Assembly (NCBI GenBank): GCA_937888485.1
Contig: CALAQQ010000092.1
Location: forward strand, 1 to 17,804
DNA from: an uncultured Clostridia bacterium
Lineage (GTDB): Bacteria; Bacillota; Clostridia; Oscillospirales; Acutalibacteraceae
Length of the DNA stretch: 17,804 bases
Direction of reading: 5' to 3'
Notes under the pieces: generated by a model
What the model saw: only the letters and a program-made list of their open reading frames with translations
Databases searched by the model: none
Told to the model about the DNA's origin: nothing
In this document: piece by piece, positions 1 through 6,984 of the stretch
Layout: every line of letters begins with the position of its first letter
How positions within the stretch are numbered: the first letter of the stretch is position 1
Position numbers and translations under genes: made by a program

Positions 1-1209
1 ATCCGTAGCCTTAGCACCACGGGCTCGCATTTCCGTGAAGGCTGCGTGACCGGGAGTGTCAAGGAAGGTGATCTTCTGACCGTCAAGGTCAACCCTGTAA
101 GCACCTATGTGCTGAGTGATGCCGCCTGCCTCTGTTGCTGTTACGGAAGCGTTACGGATAGCATCAAGGATTGATGTTTTACCGTGGTCAACATGGCCCA
201 TTACGCATACAACGGGATCTCTGGGAAGAAGGTCCTCCTCAGCATCCTGATGGTCGTCAATGATTCTTTCCTCAATGGAAACAACAACCTCTTTTTCAAC
301 CTTTGCGCCAAGCTCTGTTGCAACAATTTCAGCAGTGTCAAAGTCAATAACCTGGTTTACCGTTGCCATTGTGCCGAGCTTGAACATTTCCTTGATAACC
401 TCGGCGGCTGTTCTTCTGAGCATTTCTGCAAGCTCACCTACGGTAATCTCATCGGGAATTTTAATTGTAAGGGTCTTCTTTGCTCTTTCGGCGGCAATTC
501 TCTTGAGTCTTTCTGCCTCTGTTTCTCTTTTTGAGGAGCGTGTGCCCTGCTTTCTGTACTGCTGGCTCTTCTGCTTTATCTTCTGCTTGTTTACTGAGTT
601 TGCATGCTGTTTTGTTTTGTTTTCGGGAGCAATGTTTTCGTATCTTTCGTTATATTTTTCGAGGTCAACGTTATCTGCTCTCGTATCAATTGTTCTCATT
701 TCACCCTTTGTTCTTGACTGCATGGGCTTATCTTCTTTTTCTTTCTTTTCAACAGGCTTCTGCTTCTGAGGCATGGGAGGAAGTTTTCCGGGTTTATGGT
801 CAGCCTGAACGGGTTTCTTTTCCTGAGGCTTTTCAGTCTTCTTTTCTTTGACTTCCTTCTTCTCCTCTTTCTTTGCTTCCTTCTTTTCGGGAGCTGCGGG
901 AGCCTTTTCTTCCTTTTTCTTTTCGGAAACGGGTTCAGCCTTTGCTTCTTCCTTTGTTTCCTCTGCTTTTTCTTCAGCAGGTGCAGCCTTTTCCTTTTTG
1001 GGTGCAGGAACAAACTCAAAATATTCGTTCAAATCCGAAACCTCATATTCCTTTGTAAAGGTTTCGAATATCATATCAAGCTCATCTTCTTCAAGAGCTG
1101 TCATATGCTTTTTCTGTCCGTCGAAATACTGTGCAAGCAAATCGACAACAATATTGCTTTTGATGTTAAAATCTTTAGCAACCTCATGTACTCTGTATTT
1201 ATTAATCAT
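1..1209 (-). CDS. infB: Translation initiation factor IF-2, N-terminal part (cut by window edge)
   Basis: IF-2 is the GTPase that places initiator fMet-tRNA on the 30S subunit and promotes 50S joining. Only the first 403 residues are in the window and the frame stays open at base 1. Residues 1-62 form an IF2_N domain (MINKYRVHEVAKDFN start). A highly charged Lys/Glu/Ala/Pro linker follows to about residue 200, then a second IF2_N-like domain (TLTIKIPDEITVGELAEML) and the G domain. The P-loop GHVDHGKT is at residues 338-345, followed by the switch motif GGITQHIGAY and the G3 motif DTPGHAAF. The ATG at 1207-1209 overlaps the stop of ylxQ (ATGA) and is preceded by GGGGAGG, so translation is probably coupled to ylxQ. 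It is the last visible gene of the rimP operon. Confidence 0.97.
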   Translation of the reverse strand, partial: MINKYRVHEVAKDFNIKSNIVVDLLAQYFDGQKKHMTALEEDELDMIFETFTKEYEVSDLNEYFEFVPAPKKEKAAPAEEKAEETKEEAKAEPVSEKKKEEKAPAAPEKKEAKKEEKKEVKEKKTEKPQEKKPVQADHKPGKLPPMPQKQKPVEKKEKEDKPMQSRTKGEMRTIDTRADNVDLEKYNERYENIAPENKTKQHANSVNKQKIKQKSQQYRKQGTRSSKRETEAERLKRIAAERAKKTLTIKIPDEITVGELAEMLRRTAAEVIKEMFKLGTMATVNQVIDFDTAEIVATELGAKVEKEVVVSIEERIIDDHQDAEEDLLPRDPVVCVMGHVDHGKTSILDAIRNASVTATEAGGITQHIGAYRVDLDGQKITFLDTPGHAAFTEMRARGAKATD

Positions 1210-1538
1210 AGGTTAACCTCCCCTGTTGTGTTCAGAAGCCCAAGCATAGATTTTGCAAAGCCTTCGTCATTGACTGTTACCACGGCGGATTTAAGACCCG
1301 TCGCCTTGCCTATTTCTTCCATTGTTGAAAACATCTCTCTGACGGGGATTTCCCTGCCGTCGAAACTTGTTTCACGCTCTATTTCTTTTCTCAGTCTATG
1401 AGAAGCGTCGCTGCTCAGCAAACAAAGCTTTGCGCTTTTGCTTCTGACCGAACCAACTGCGGCATCATGCCCGCAACTGAGTTTCCCTGCTCTGCGGCAC
1501 ATTCCGAGAAGAGAAAGAAGCTTCGGATTATCCGTCAT
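1206..1538 (-). CDS. ylxQ: L7Ae/L30e-family RNA-binding protein (YlxQ type)
   Basis: A small (110-residue) protein of the ribosomal L7Ae/L30e/S12e/Gadd45 superfamily, whose members bind kink-turn RNA; the cellular role of YlxQ is poorly known. The pattern LLSLLGMCRRAGKLSCGHDA followed by a basic stretch and LLSSDAS is characteristic of the YlxQ family. I chose the ATG at 1538 because GGAGGAAG lies just upstream and the protein then begins MTDNPKLLSL; the longer frame up to 1646 only adds sequence that overlaps ylxR. Its start overlaps the ylxR stop by 11 bases and its stop overlaps the infB start, so it sits tightly inside the rimP-infB operon, as in Bacillus. Confidence 0.9.
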   Translation of the reverse strand: MTDNPKLLSLLGMCRRAGKLSCGHDAAVGSVRSKSAKLCLLSSDASHRLRKEIERETSFDGREIPVREMFSTMEEIGKATGLKSAVVTVNDEGFAKSMLGLLNTTGEVNL

Positions 1539-1797
1539 TTTTGAGTTCTTCCTCCATTCTCTCGTAAACTCCGTCCGGAATCGCACAGGAGAAAGCCTTT
1601 TCAAGCCTCTTTGCCTTCCTTGCCTTGGCAAGACATTCCGCATCATGGCACACGTATGCGCCTCTGCCGGGTTTCTTGCCCGTTAAGTCAAGCGATATTT
1701 CACCTTCGGGGCTTTTCACAACCCTTACAAGTTCTTTTTTTGGTTTCATTTCATTGCAGCCTGTGCATTTTCTTAAAGGAATCCGGCGGGTTTGCAT
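1528..1797 (-). CDS. rnpM: YlxR/RnpM family RNA-binding protein (DUF448)
   Basis: An 89-residue YlxR-family protein. The Bacillus member has been reported to bind and modulate RNase P, hence the name RnpM; the assignment here is by family and operon position. Visible hallmarks are the N-terminal RRIPLRKCTGC segment with a CxxC pair (C11, C14), the family motif GRGAY at residues 44-48, further cysteines at 50 and 55, and a basic C-terminal half (KARKAKRLEKAF). AAGGAG precedes the ATG at 1797. It lies 20 bases after the nusA stop and overlaps ylxQ. The cysteines might bind metal, but this is not established for the family as a whole. Confidence 0.92.
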   Translation of the reverse strand: MQTRRIPLRKCTGCNEMKPKKELVRVVKSPEGEISLDLTGKKPGRGAYVCHDAECLAKARKAKRLEKAFSCAIPDGVYERMEEELKNDG

Positions 1798-1817
1798 CGG
1801 TTCAGCTCCTTATCAAT

Positions 1818-2882
1818 TTATTCGTCAAAGTTGATAACTTCTTCTTCTTTTTCGGGATTGATATCGATTTTCCAGCCTGTGAGCTTTGCGGCAAGGCGTG
1901 CATTCTGACCTTTATTGCCGATTGCAAGCGAAAGCTGGTCATTGGGAACAACAACTCTGCATGAGCGTTCTTCCTCGCTGATAACTGTAACGGAAATAAC
2001 ATCCGAGGGGGCAAGTGCCTGAGCAACATATTCTGCAGGGTCTTCGCTGTAACGGATAAGGTCGAGCTTTTCTCCGCCGAGGAAATCGATAACCCTGCCG
2101 ATTCTTGCGCCTCTCTGACCGATACATGCGCCGATGGGGTCAACATTCTCATCTGCGCTGTAAACGGCAATCTTGCTTCTTGAACCTGCTTCACGGGATA
2201 CTGACTTGATTTCAACAGTGCCGTCAAAGATTTCGGGAACTTCGCTTTCAAGAAGACGTCTTACAAGACCGGGATGTGTTCTTGAAATAAGAATCTTGGG
2301 ACCCTTTGTTGCTTCTCTGATTTCAGCGATATAAACCTTGATGATATCGCCTTCTGTGAAGTTGTCGGTAGGAAGCTGTTCGCTTCTGGGAAGTCTTTCG
2401 GTAACCTTGCCGATTTCAACGATTGCATCGAGTGATACAGGGTCAATCTTCGAAATCTTTGCGGTAACTATTTCCTGAGTCTTGCTCTGGAATTCTTCTC
2501 TTATCTGACCGTGTTCAGCTTCGCGGATTGCCTGACGGAGAATATGTTTACCCTTTTCGGCTGCAATACGGCTGACTTCCTTTGTTTCAAGGTCAATTTC
2601 GATAATTTCGCCGGGCATTGCGTTCTTCTTGAAACGCTGTGCCTGTTCAACGGTCATATCCTCATCGGGGTCAACCACTTCAGTAACAACGTTCTTGCGA
2701 ACGAAAACTCTGAGGTCTTTTTTATCTGCATTGATTTCGCAGAAAACAATATCCTTGTTGTTGAAATCTCTCTTTATTGATGCCACAAGAGCCTTCTGAA
2801 TGCTGTCAAGAAGAAGCTCTTCCGAAATTTTCTTTTCCTTACCGAGGAGTCTGACTGCCTCGAAAAATTCATTGTTACCCAT
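1818..2882 (-). CDS. nusA: Transcription termination/antitermination protein NusA
   Basis: NusA binds RNA polymerase and nascent RNA and modulates pausing, termination and antitermination. The 354-residue protein starts MGNNEFFEAVRLLGKEK. It has the N-terminal RNAP-binding domain (about 1-125), an S1 domain (about 130-200, with EIVTAKISKIDPVSLDAIVE) and two KH domains; GACIGQRGARI and LAIGNKGQNARLAAKLTGW are the two GxxG loops. It lacks the C-terminal acidic repeats of E. coli NusA, which is normal for Firmicutes. I prefer the ATG at 2882 over a TTG at 2903: the TTG has no ribosome binding site, while AAAGGA sits about 12 bases before the ATG. It is the second gene of the operon. Confidence 0.96.
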   Translation of the reverse strand: MGNNEFFEAVRLLGKEKKISEELLLDSIQKALVASIKRDFNNKDIVFCEINADKKDLRVFVRKNVVTEVVDPDEDMTVEQAQRFKKNAMPGEIIEIDLETKEVSRIAAEKGKHILRQAIREAEHGQIREEFQSKTQEIVTAKISKIDPVSLDAIVEIGKVTERLPRSEQLPTDNFTEGDIIKVYIAEIREATKGPKILISRTHPGLVRRLLESEVPEIFDGTVEIKSVSREAGSRSKIAVYSADENVDPIGACIGQRGARIGRVIDFLGGEKLDLIRYSEDPAEYVAQALAPSDVISVTVISEEERSCRVVVPNDQLSLAIGNKGQNARLAAKLTGWKIDINPEKEEEVINFDE

Positions 2883-2905
2883 TTTTCTGACCAATCCTTT
2901 CAATA

Positions 2906-3382
2906 TTAGAAATTAAAATCATCCAATTTGATATAGCTTGTTTCTTTCTTTTCGATATTCATTGCACTGCCGTCTTCAAGGCGAAGAACAATGCTCATGC
3001 CCTCACTGCTTTCCAGTATACCCGAAAACTCACGCACTCCGTCAATTGCTCTTATCATTTTAACCTTGATTTTTTCACCCTTGCAAACCTCGAAATGAGA
3101 CTCACGTGTAAGCTCTCTTTCGAGACCGGGTGAAGAAACCTCAAGACAGTAGCTCTGTTCAATGGGATCTGCCTCATCAAGAGGCTTATCGATAGCTCTG
3201 CTCATGTTTTCGCAGTCAGTGATACCAACACCGCCGTCCTTGTCAATGAAGATGCGCAGAAACCAGTCGGCGCCTTCCTTAACAAAACGGATATCCCAGA
3301 TTACAAGACCGAGTTCTTCGGCGATCGGCTCTGCGATTTCCCAAACAGCATTTACGGTGTTTCCGCCCTTACCTTTTGCCAT
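2906..3382 (-). CDS. rimP: Ribosome maturation factor RimP
   Basis: RimP assists maturation of the 30S subunit. The 158-residue product begins MAKGKGGNTVNAVWEIAEPI and has the expected N-terminal alpha/beta domain with ELGLVIWDIRFVKEGADWFL and IDKDGGVGITDCE. The signature EVSSPGLERELTRESHFE comes next, then a C-terminal SH3-like domain (GILESSEGMSIVLRLEDG). The ATG at 3382 is preceded by AAGGAG; the open frame extends upstream to 3460, but that part covers the leader hairpin and has no ribosome binding site. It is the first gene of the rimP-nusA-ylxR-ylxQ-infB operon; the nusA start lies 23 bases downstream. Confidence 0.96.
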   Translation of the reverse strand: MAKGKGGNTVNAVWEIAEPIAEELGLVIWDIRFVKEGADWFLRIFIDKDGGVGITDCENMSRAIDKPLDEADPIEQSYCLEVSSPGLERELTRESHFEVCKGEKIKVKMIRAIDGVREFSGILESSEGMSIVLRLEDGSAMNIEKKETSYIKLDDFNF

Positions 3383-3431
3383 GAGTAATTCTCCTTTTTT
3401 CTTAATTGTAAAAAAGATTTTAACATAAACA

Positions 3432-3455
3432 AAAGAGCGGGTCGCCCCACTCTTT
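3432..3455 (-). promoter_or_regulatory. Leader hairpin upstream of rimP
   Basis: On the minus strand this reads as a 10-pair stem, arm AAAGAGTGGG against CCCGCTCTTT with one G-U pair, closed by a GCGA (GNRA-type) tetraloop. It continues into TGTTT, so a short U-rich run follows the stem. It lies between the inferred transcription start (about 3475) and the rimP start codon. From memory, similar GAGTGGG/CCCACTC hairpins precede rimP in other Firmicutes, and the E. coli rimP-nusA-infB operon is autoregulated. It could be an attenuator or a protein-binding site; the sequence alone does not say which. Confidence 0.6.
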
Positions 3456-3481
3456 ACCAAACACTAAATCTTACTGTGCTT

Positions 3482-3510
3482 ATTTTAACACATATTATAA
3501 TAAATATCAA
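3482..3510 (-). promoter_or_regulatory. SigmaA promoter of the rimP-nusA-infB operon
   Basis: The minus strand has TTGATA (3505-3510), a 17-base spacer and TAAAAT (3482-3487), a good vegetative promoter. It would give an untranslated leader of roughly 90 bases that contains the rimP hairpin. Confidence 0.7.
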
Positions 3511-3550
3511 GAGTTATTTTAAAAAATTCGTGAATTATCCCTTTTTCATA

Positions 3551-3579
3551 TTGATATGACGTGCTTTTCGGTGTAAAAT
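3551..3579 (+). promoter_or_regulatory. SigmaA promoter of the amidohydrolase gene
   Basis: TTGATA (3551-3556), a 17-base spacer and TAAAAT (3574-3579). The hexamers are identical to those of the divergent rimP promoter 40 bases away. The start codon follows about 34 bases after the -10 box. Confidence 0.65.
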
Positions 3580-3613
3580 AGTAAAAACAAACAAAAGAAA
3601 GCTGATAAATTCA

Positions 3614-4408
3614 ATGATAATAGATTTTCACACACATTGTTTTCCCGACAAAATTGCAGAAAAGGCAATTGAAATTTTGCGCAAACGTTCGGGAATAACC
3701 AGACCTTTTCATAACGGCACAGTCAGCAGTCTGCTGTCGCTTCAGAAAAACGACGGTGTTGATTATTCCGTTGTTCTGAATATTGCAACAAATCCTCATC
3801 AGCAGAAAAATGTTAATGATTTTGCAATATCTCTGAAAAATGTTGACGGCATAATTCCTTTCGGAAGCGTTCATCCCGACAGCGACGATGCTCTCAACGA
3901 GCTTGAAAGACTTGCGCAAAACGGAATAAAGGGAGTAAAACTTCATCCCGATTATCAGGGGTTCTTTGTCAACGACGAAAAGCTTTTTCTTATCTACGAA
4001 AAAATTTCATCTCTCGGAATGATAACGCTTTTTCACTGCGGATTTGACATAGGTTATCCCGAACCCGTACATTGCACCGCCGAGGCACTTGCAAGCGTTC
4101 TTGATATTTTCGGAAATGCGCCCGTTGTTGCCGCACATTTCGGCGGAATATGGTCAATGCCCGAAACAAAAAAACACCTTGCAGGCAAGAATGTTTATCT
4201 TGATACAGCTTATTGCTACGGCACTGTTACTCCTCGCTATGCAAAGGAAATCATCGATATTCACGGAGTCGACAAAATTCTGTTCGGAAGCGATGCACCC
4301 TGGAATGCACCGTCACAGGATATCGAGCTCATAGAGTGCTTCGGTCTTACCGAAGACGAAAAAAAAGCAGTTCTCGGCGAAAACGCACGAAAACTGCTGG
4401 GAATATAA
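3614..4408 (+). CDS. Metal-dependent amidohydrolase (amidohydrolase-2/TIM-barrel family)
   Basis: A 264-residue TIM-barrel hydrolase with metal-binding motifs in the expected order: the HxH at H6/H8 (DFHTHCF), GVKLHPDYQG with K109 and H111, LFHCG with H141, AAHFGG with H175, and FGSDAPW with D227. This set is typical of the amidohydrolase_2 (PF04909) group, which includes decarboxylases and hydrolases of small cyclic or aromatic substrates. Nothing in the sequence or neighbourhood fixes the substrate. There is no signal peptide, so it should be cytoplasmic. The ribosome binding site is weak (GAAAGC-like). It has its own promoter, is divergent from rimP and convergent with the nucleotidase gene. 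Confidence 0.85.
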   Translation: MIIDFHTHCFPDKIAEKAIEILRKRSGITRPFHNGTVSSLLSLQKNDGVDYSVVLNIATNPHQQKNVNDFAISLKNVDGIIPFGSVHPDSDDALNELERLAQNGIKGVKLHPDYQGFFVNDEKLFLIYEKISSLGMITLFHCGFDIGYPEPVHCTAEALASVLDIFGNAPVVAAHFGGIWSMPETKKHLAGKNVYLDTAYCYGTVTPRYAKEIIDIHGVDKILFGSDAPWNAPSQDIELIECFGLTEDEKKAVLGENARKLLGI

Positions 4409-4414
4409 AATTAA

Positions 4415-4436
4415 GGGTCGATGTTGGCATCGACCC
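4415..4436. repeat. Short palindrome between convergent genes (possible terminator or REP-like repeat)
   Basis: A perfect 9-pair hairpin: GGGTCGATG (4415-4423), loop TTGG, CATCGACCC (4428-4436). It sits between the two converging stop codons at 4408 and 4451. The plus-strand 3' side (CCTACGATAT) has no T-run, so it is a poor terminator for the amidohydrolase. The minus-strand side (TTAATTTTATATT) is T-rich and could terminate the nucleotidase transcript. The GC-rich core unlike its surroundings also suits a dispersed palindromic repeat; the window contains only this one copy. Confidence 0.55.
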
Positions 4437-4450
4437 CTACGATATAATAA

Positions 4451-5032
4451 TTATCTCAATTCATCAAGAGTCATTTCATATGCAGGCAGGAATTCTTCAA
4501 TAAAAACCTTAACCTCGGGCAAATCAAGCTTTTCAACAGTTTCACGGAGACCTTCTCCCGCTTTGACAAACTCGCTGTTGCCTGCCTTCTTTTCTTCGAT
4601 GCACTTGATAAGAGCACTGATTTTATCAGCGGCTTTCACGAGTTTCCATAATTCGGCATCTTTTTCTTCGGGAATAAATGCCGCTTTGTAATCCTCACGG
4701 AAATCCTCGGGGAGCATATCTATAAGACTATTGCAGGCATTTTCTTCTACTGTTTTATATGCAAGACGCACCTCGTCACTGTAATATTTTACGGGGGTGG
4801 GCATATCGCCTGTCAGAGTTTCGGGCGTATCGTGATAAAGTCCGAGAAATGCCGCCCTTTCACCGTTGAGGTTTTTACCGAAACGTCGGTTTCCGATAAT
4901 AGCAAGAGCATGGGCAATTGAAGCAACCTCGAAACTGTGTTCACACAGGTTTTCGCTGTGTTCATTTCTCATAAGCGCCCAACGGTTAATATATTTCATT
5001 CTCGAAACCATTGCAAAAAATCCGTTTTTCAT
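4451..5032 (-). CDS. yfbR: HD-domain 5'-deoxynucleotidase, YfbR type
   Basis: A 193-residue HD-superfamily phosphohydrolase that closely follows E. coli YfbR, which dephosphorylates deoxyribonucleoside 5'-monophosphates using a divalent metal. Conserved landmarks are INRWALMRNEHSENLCEHS (R17, W18 and metal ligand H32), the HD pair H67-D68 in LYHDTPETLTGDMPTPVKYY (with E71 and D76), and the distal metal ligand D136 in KAADKIS. Length matches the family. The start at 5032 has a GGTGAT ribosome binding site and its own promoter. It would act in the cytosol on dNMP pools. It is divergent from the sortase-fusion gene (81 bases between starts). Confidence 0.9.
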   Translation of the reverse strand: MKNGFFAMVSRMKYINRWALMRNEHSENLCEHSFEVASIAHALAIIGNRRFGKNLNGERAAFLGLYHDTPETLTGDMPTPVKYYSDEVRLAYKTVEENACNSLIDMLPEDFREDYKAAFIPEEKDAELWKLVKAADKISALIKCIEEKKAGNSEFVKAGEGLRETVEKLDLPEVKVFIEEFLPAYEMTLDELR

Positions 5033-5050
5033 ATATAATCACCATTGACT

Positions 5051-5079
5051 ATCATAACACAGTTCTTTTTGTTTTTCAA
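5051..5079 (-). promoter_or_regulatory. SigmaA promoter of the YfbR-type gene
   Basis: The minus strand has TTGAAA (5074-5079), 17 bases, then TATGAT (5051-5056). The leader would be only about 12 bases, with GGTGAT inside it. I could not find an equally good promoter for the divergent plus-strand gene in the same 81-base gap; TACTTTAAT at 5084-5092 is the only -10 candidate. Confidence 0.65.
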
Positions 5080-5113
5080 CACATACTTTAATTCTGCCGA
5101 AAGGAGGGCTGAT

Positions 5114-6973
5114 ATGAAACGCTGTATTTACTGTCTGAGCGAATGTCCCGAAAATGCAACAAACTGCACCGTGTGCGGTTTTGGCGGAACAATGGAAAAG
5201 CAGTTTGAAAACTGTCTTCCCACGGGCACAAAACTCAATAACCGCTATGTTCTCGGCGGAGTTTTTTCAAAAGAAAAAGTTTTTGTTTCATATTACGCCT
5301 TTGACACAAAAACTTCCCGCAGAGTCAGAATTTCCGAATATCTCAACGAAAGATTTGTATACCGTCATAAAGGTGAACTGATTATAAAATTTCATAACGA
5401 CAAGTGCCTTGAAAGAGGCGACAAAGAAATTGCCGCTTATTATACTCATTACAAAAAAATCTGCGACGCCTCAGAAAAAACAGTTCTGAACTTTTCCGAT
5501 TGTTTTGCAGAAAATTCGACCTTCTATTTCGTTAATCCGATTGATAACGGTGCTCCCCTTTCGTCGATTATCGGCAACGGAAAAACTCTGCCTTTTTCAA
5601 AGGCTGTTCATCTTATGAAGCCCGTCATTGACTGTGCCGCCGCCCTTGAAAAATCAGGCAAATGGCACGGTTCTTTATCCCCCTACTCAATAATCACCGA
5701 TAACGGAAAAATCACTTCGGTTACGGGTTATACGTACCCTCCGAAAAACGCATATTCCCCGTATGATGCACCAGAAAAACAGCTCGGCACAAAAGAATGC
5801 GGTTCTTTCACCGATGTTTATGCCCTGTCGGCAATCATCTATGAAGCCGTGACAGGATTTCTTCCTCCGAATGCCGTTCAGAGAACTCAGGGCAGACAGC
5901 TCAGATTCCCGCAGAATTTCCCGGAAAGAGAAAAAACTGTTCTCGAAAAAGGTCTTTCACTCAACAAGAAAGACAGATACAGCGGTATTAATGAATTTTT
6001 CTGTGCTCTCAAAGGCGAAAAACCCGCCAAAAAGAAAAAAACACGTTCTGAAACCAGACGCATAATAACTCTTGTTCTGGCATCGGTATGTTTCATTGTC
6101 AGCACCGGAATAGTGCTGAACAGCTTTGTTATCGAACCGTATAAAGAATCTGCTCAGTTAGCCGAAATCGAATCCATGGTGCAAACAACCATCCGCGAGG
6201 ATAACCCTGTTGACCCATGGCCTGAAATAATCAAAAAATACCCGGACGTGGATTTCCCGGAAGGCATGAATCCGTCGTTTGCAGACCTCTATGCCGCCAA
6301 CCGTGATTTCGGCGGTTGGATTTCCATACCCGAAATGAACATCAACTATGCGGTTGTTCAGGCAGAAGACAACGAAAAATATGAGCGAAGAGATTTCTAC
6401 GGCAAAAGCACTTCCTACGGTGTTCCGTTTTTTGATTTCAGAAATTCGCTTTACCGTCTTGACCGTAACACCATTATTTACGGCCACAACATGCGTCGTG
6501 ACGATAAAATTTTCGGAACGCTGGAACAATACCGCACAATTGAAGGCTTTAAAAAAGCTCCCGTAATCGGCATGAGCACGATTTACGGCGACTACACCTT
6601 CAAAATTTACGCCGCATTCATCTCAAACAGCGAAAGAGATGATGACAACGGCAAATTCTTTAATTATATTTTTACAAACACAACAGATGAAAATTTTGCA
6701 AATTACATTGCGGAAGTCGATAAGAGAAAATTCTTCACAACAGGCGTTGATATCAAACCCACAGACAAAATTCTTACTCTGTCTACCTGCTGTTATGATT
6801 TTTCCGATGCAAGGCTTGTTGTTGTTGGCAGGCTTCTTCGCGAAGGCGAAAATCCAGATGTTGACACCTCTCTTGCCGTTATGAACCCGAATCCGAAGCT
6901 TCCTCAGGCTTATTACGATGTAAAGGGCAAAAATAATCCGTACAGAAACGATGTTAATTTGTTCAACGAATAG
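5114..6973 (+). CDS. Zinc ribbon - pseudokinase - membrane segment - class B sortase fusion
   Basis: A 619-residue fusion. Residues 4-21 form a zinc ribbon (C4xxC7 and C18xxC21). Residues about 36-300 resemble a Ser/Thr protein kinase: LPTGTKLNNRYVLGG start, HGSLSPYS at 185-192, DAPEK at 218-222, SFTDVYALSAIIYEAVTG at 231-248. However, the catalytic lysine is replaced (VRISEY, S74), the HRD-type Asp and Asn are both Ser (S187, S192), and DFG is VTGY, so it should be catalytically dead. A basic stretch (KKKKTRSETRR) precedes one membrane helix at about 317-337. The outer C-terminal half is a class B sortase: WISIPEMNINY, DFYGKSTSYGVPFFDFRN, IIYGHNM (H458), LTLSTC (C559) and R567 are all present. 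A 45-residue tail follows. The ATG at 5114 has an ideal AGGAGGG site; the frame extends upstream to 5045 without one. truB follows after 11 bases. The sortase target is unknown. Confidence 0.88.
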   Translation: MKRCIYCLSECPENATNCTVCGFGGTMEKQFENCLPTGTKLNNRYVLGGVFSKEKVFVSYYAFDTKTSRRVRISEYLNERFVYRHKGELIIKFHNDKCLERGDKEIAAYYTHYKKICDASEKTVLNFSDCFAENSTFYFVNPIDNGAPLSSIIGNGKTLPFSKAVHLMKPVIDCAAALEKSGKWHGSLSPYSIITDNGKITSVTGYTYPPKNAYSPYDAPEKQLGTKECGSFTDVYALSAIIYEAVTGFLPPNAVQRTQGRQLRFPQNFPEREKTVLEKGLSLNKKDRYSGINEFFCALKGEKPAKKKKTRSETRRIITLVLASVCFIVSTGIVLNSFVIEPYKESAQLAEIESMVQTTIREDNPVDPWPEIIKKYPDVDFPEGMNPSFADLYAANRDFGGWISIPEMNINYAVVQAEDNEKYERRDFYGKSTSYGVPFFDFRNSLYRLDRNTIIYGHNMRRDDKIFGTLEQYRTIEGFKKAPVIGMSTIYGDYTFKIYAAFISNSERDDDNGKFFNYIFTNTTDENFANYIAEVDKRKFFTTGVDIKPTDKILTLSTCCYDFSDARLVVVGRLLREGENPDVDTSLAVMNPNPKLPQAYYDVKGKNNPYRNDVNLFNE

Positions 6974-6984
6974 AAAGGCATTTT

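Noticed and set aside
260..1401. Several long open frames on the plus strand opposite infB (for example 260-769 and 796-1401)
   Set aside because: They mirror the Lys/Glu-rich IF-2 linker, which leaves the antisense frames free of stops and rich in Phe, Ser and Leu. They have no ribosome binding sites and no recognisable domains.
2883..2903. TTG start seven codons upstream for nusA
   Set aside because: It lies two bases after the rimP stop with no ribosome binding site; AAAGGA falls inside this extension and fits the ATG at 2882 better.
3383..3460. N-terminal extension of rimP to 3460
   Set aside because: It translates the leader hairpin, while AAGGAG directly precedes the ATG at 3382 and the protein then matches RimP in length.
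5045..5113. ATG at 5045 as the start of the sortase fusion
   Set aside because: No ribosome binding site there, and it overlaps the divergent promoter; AGGAGGG precedes the ATG at 5114.
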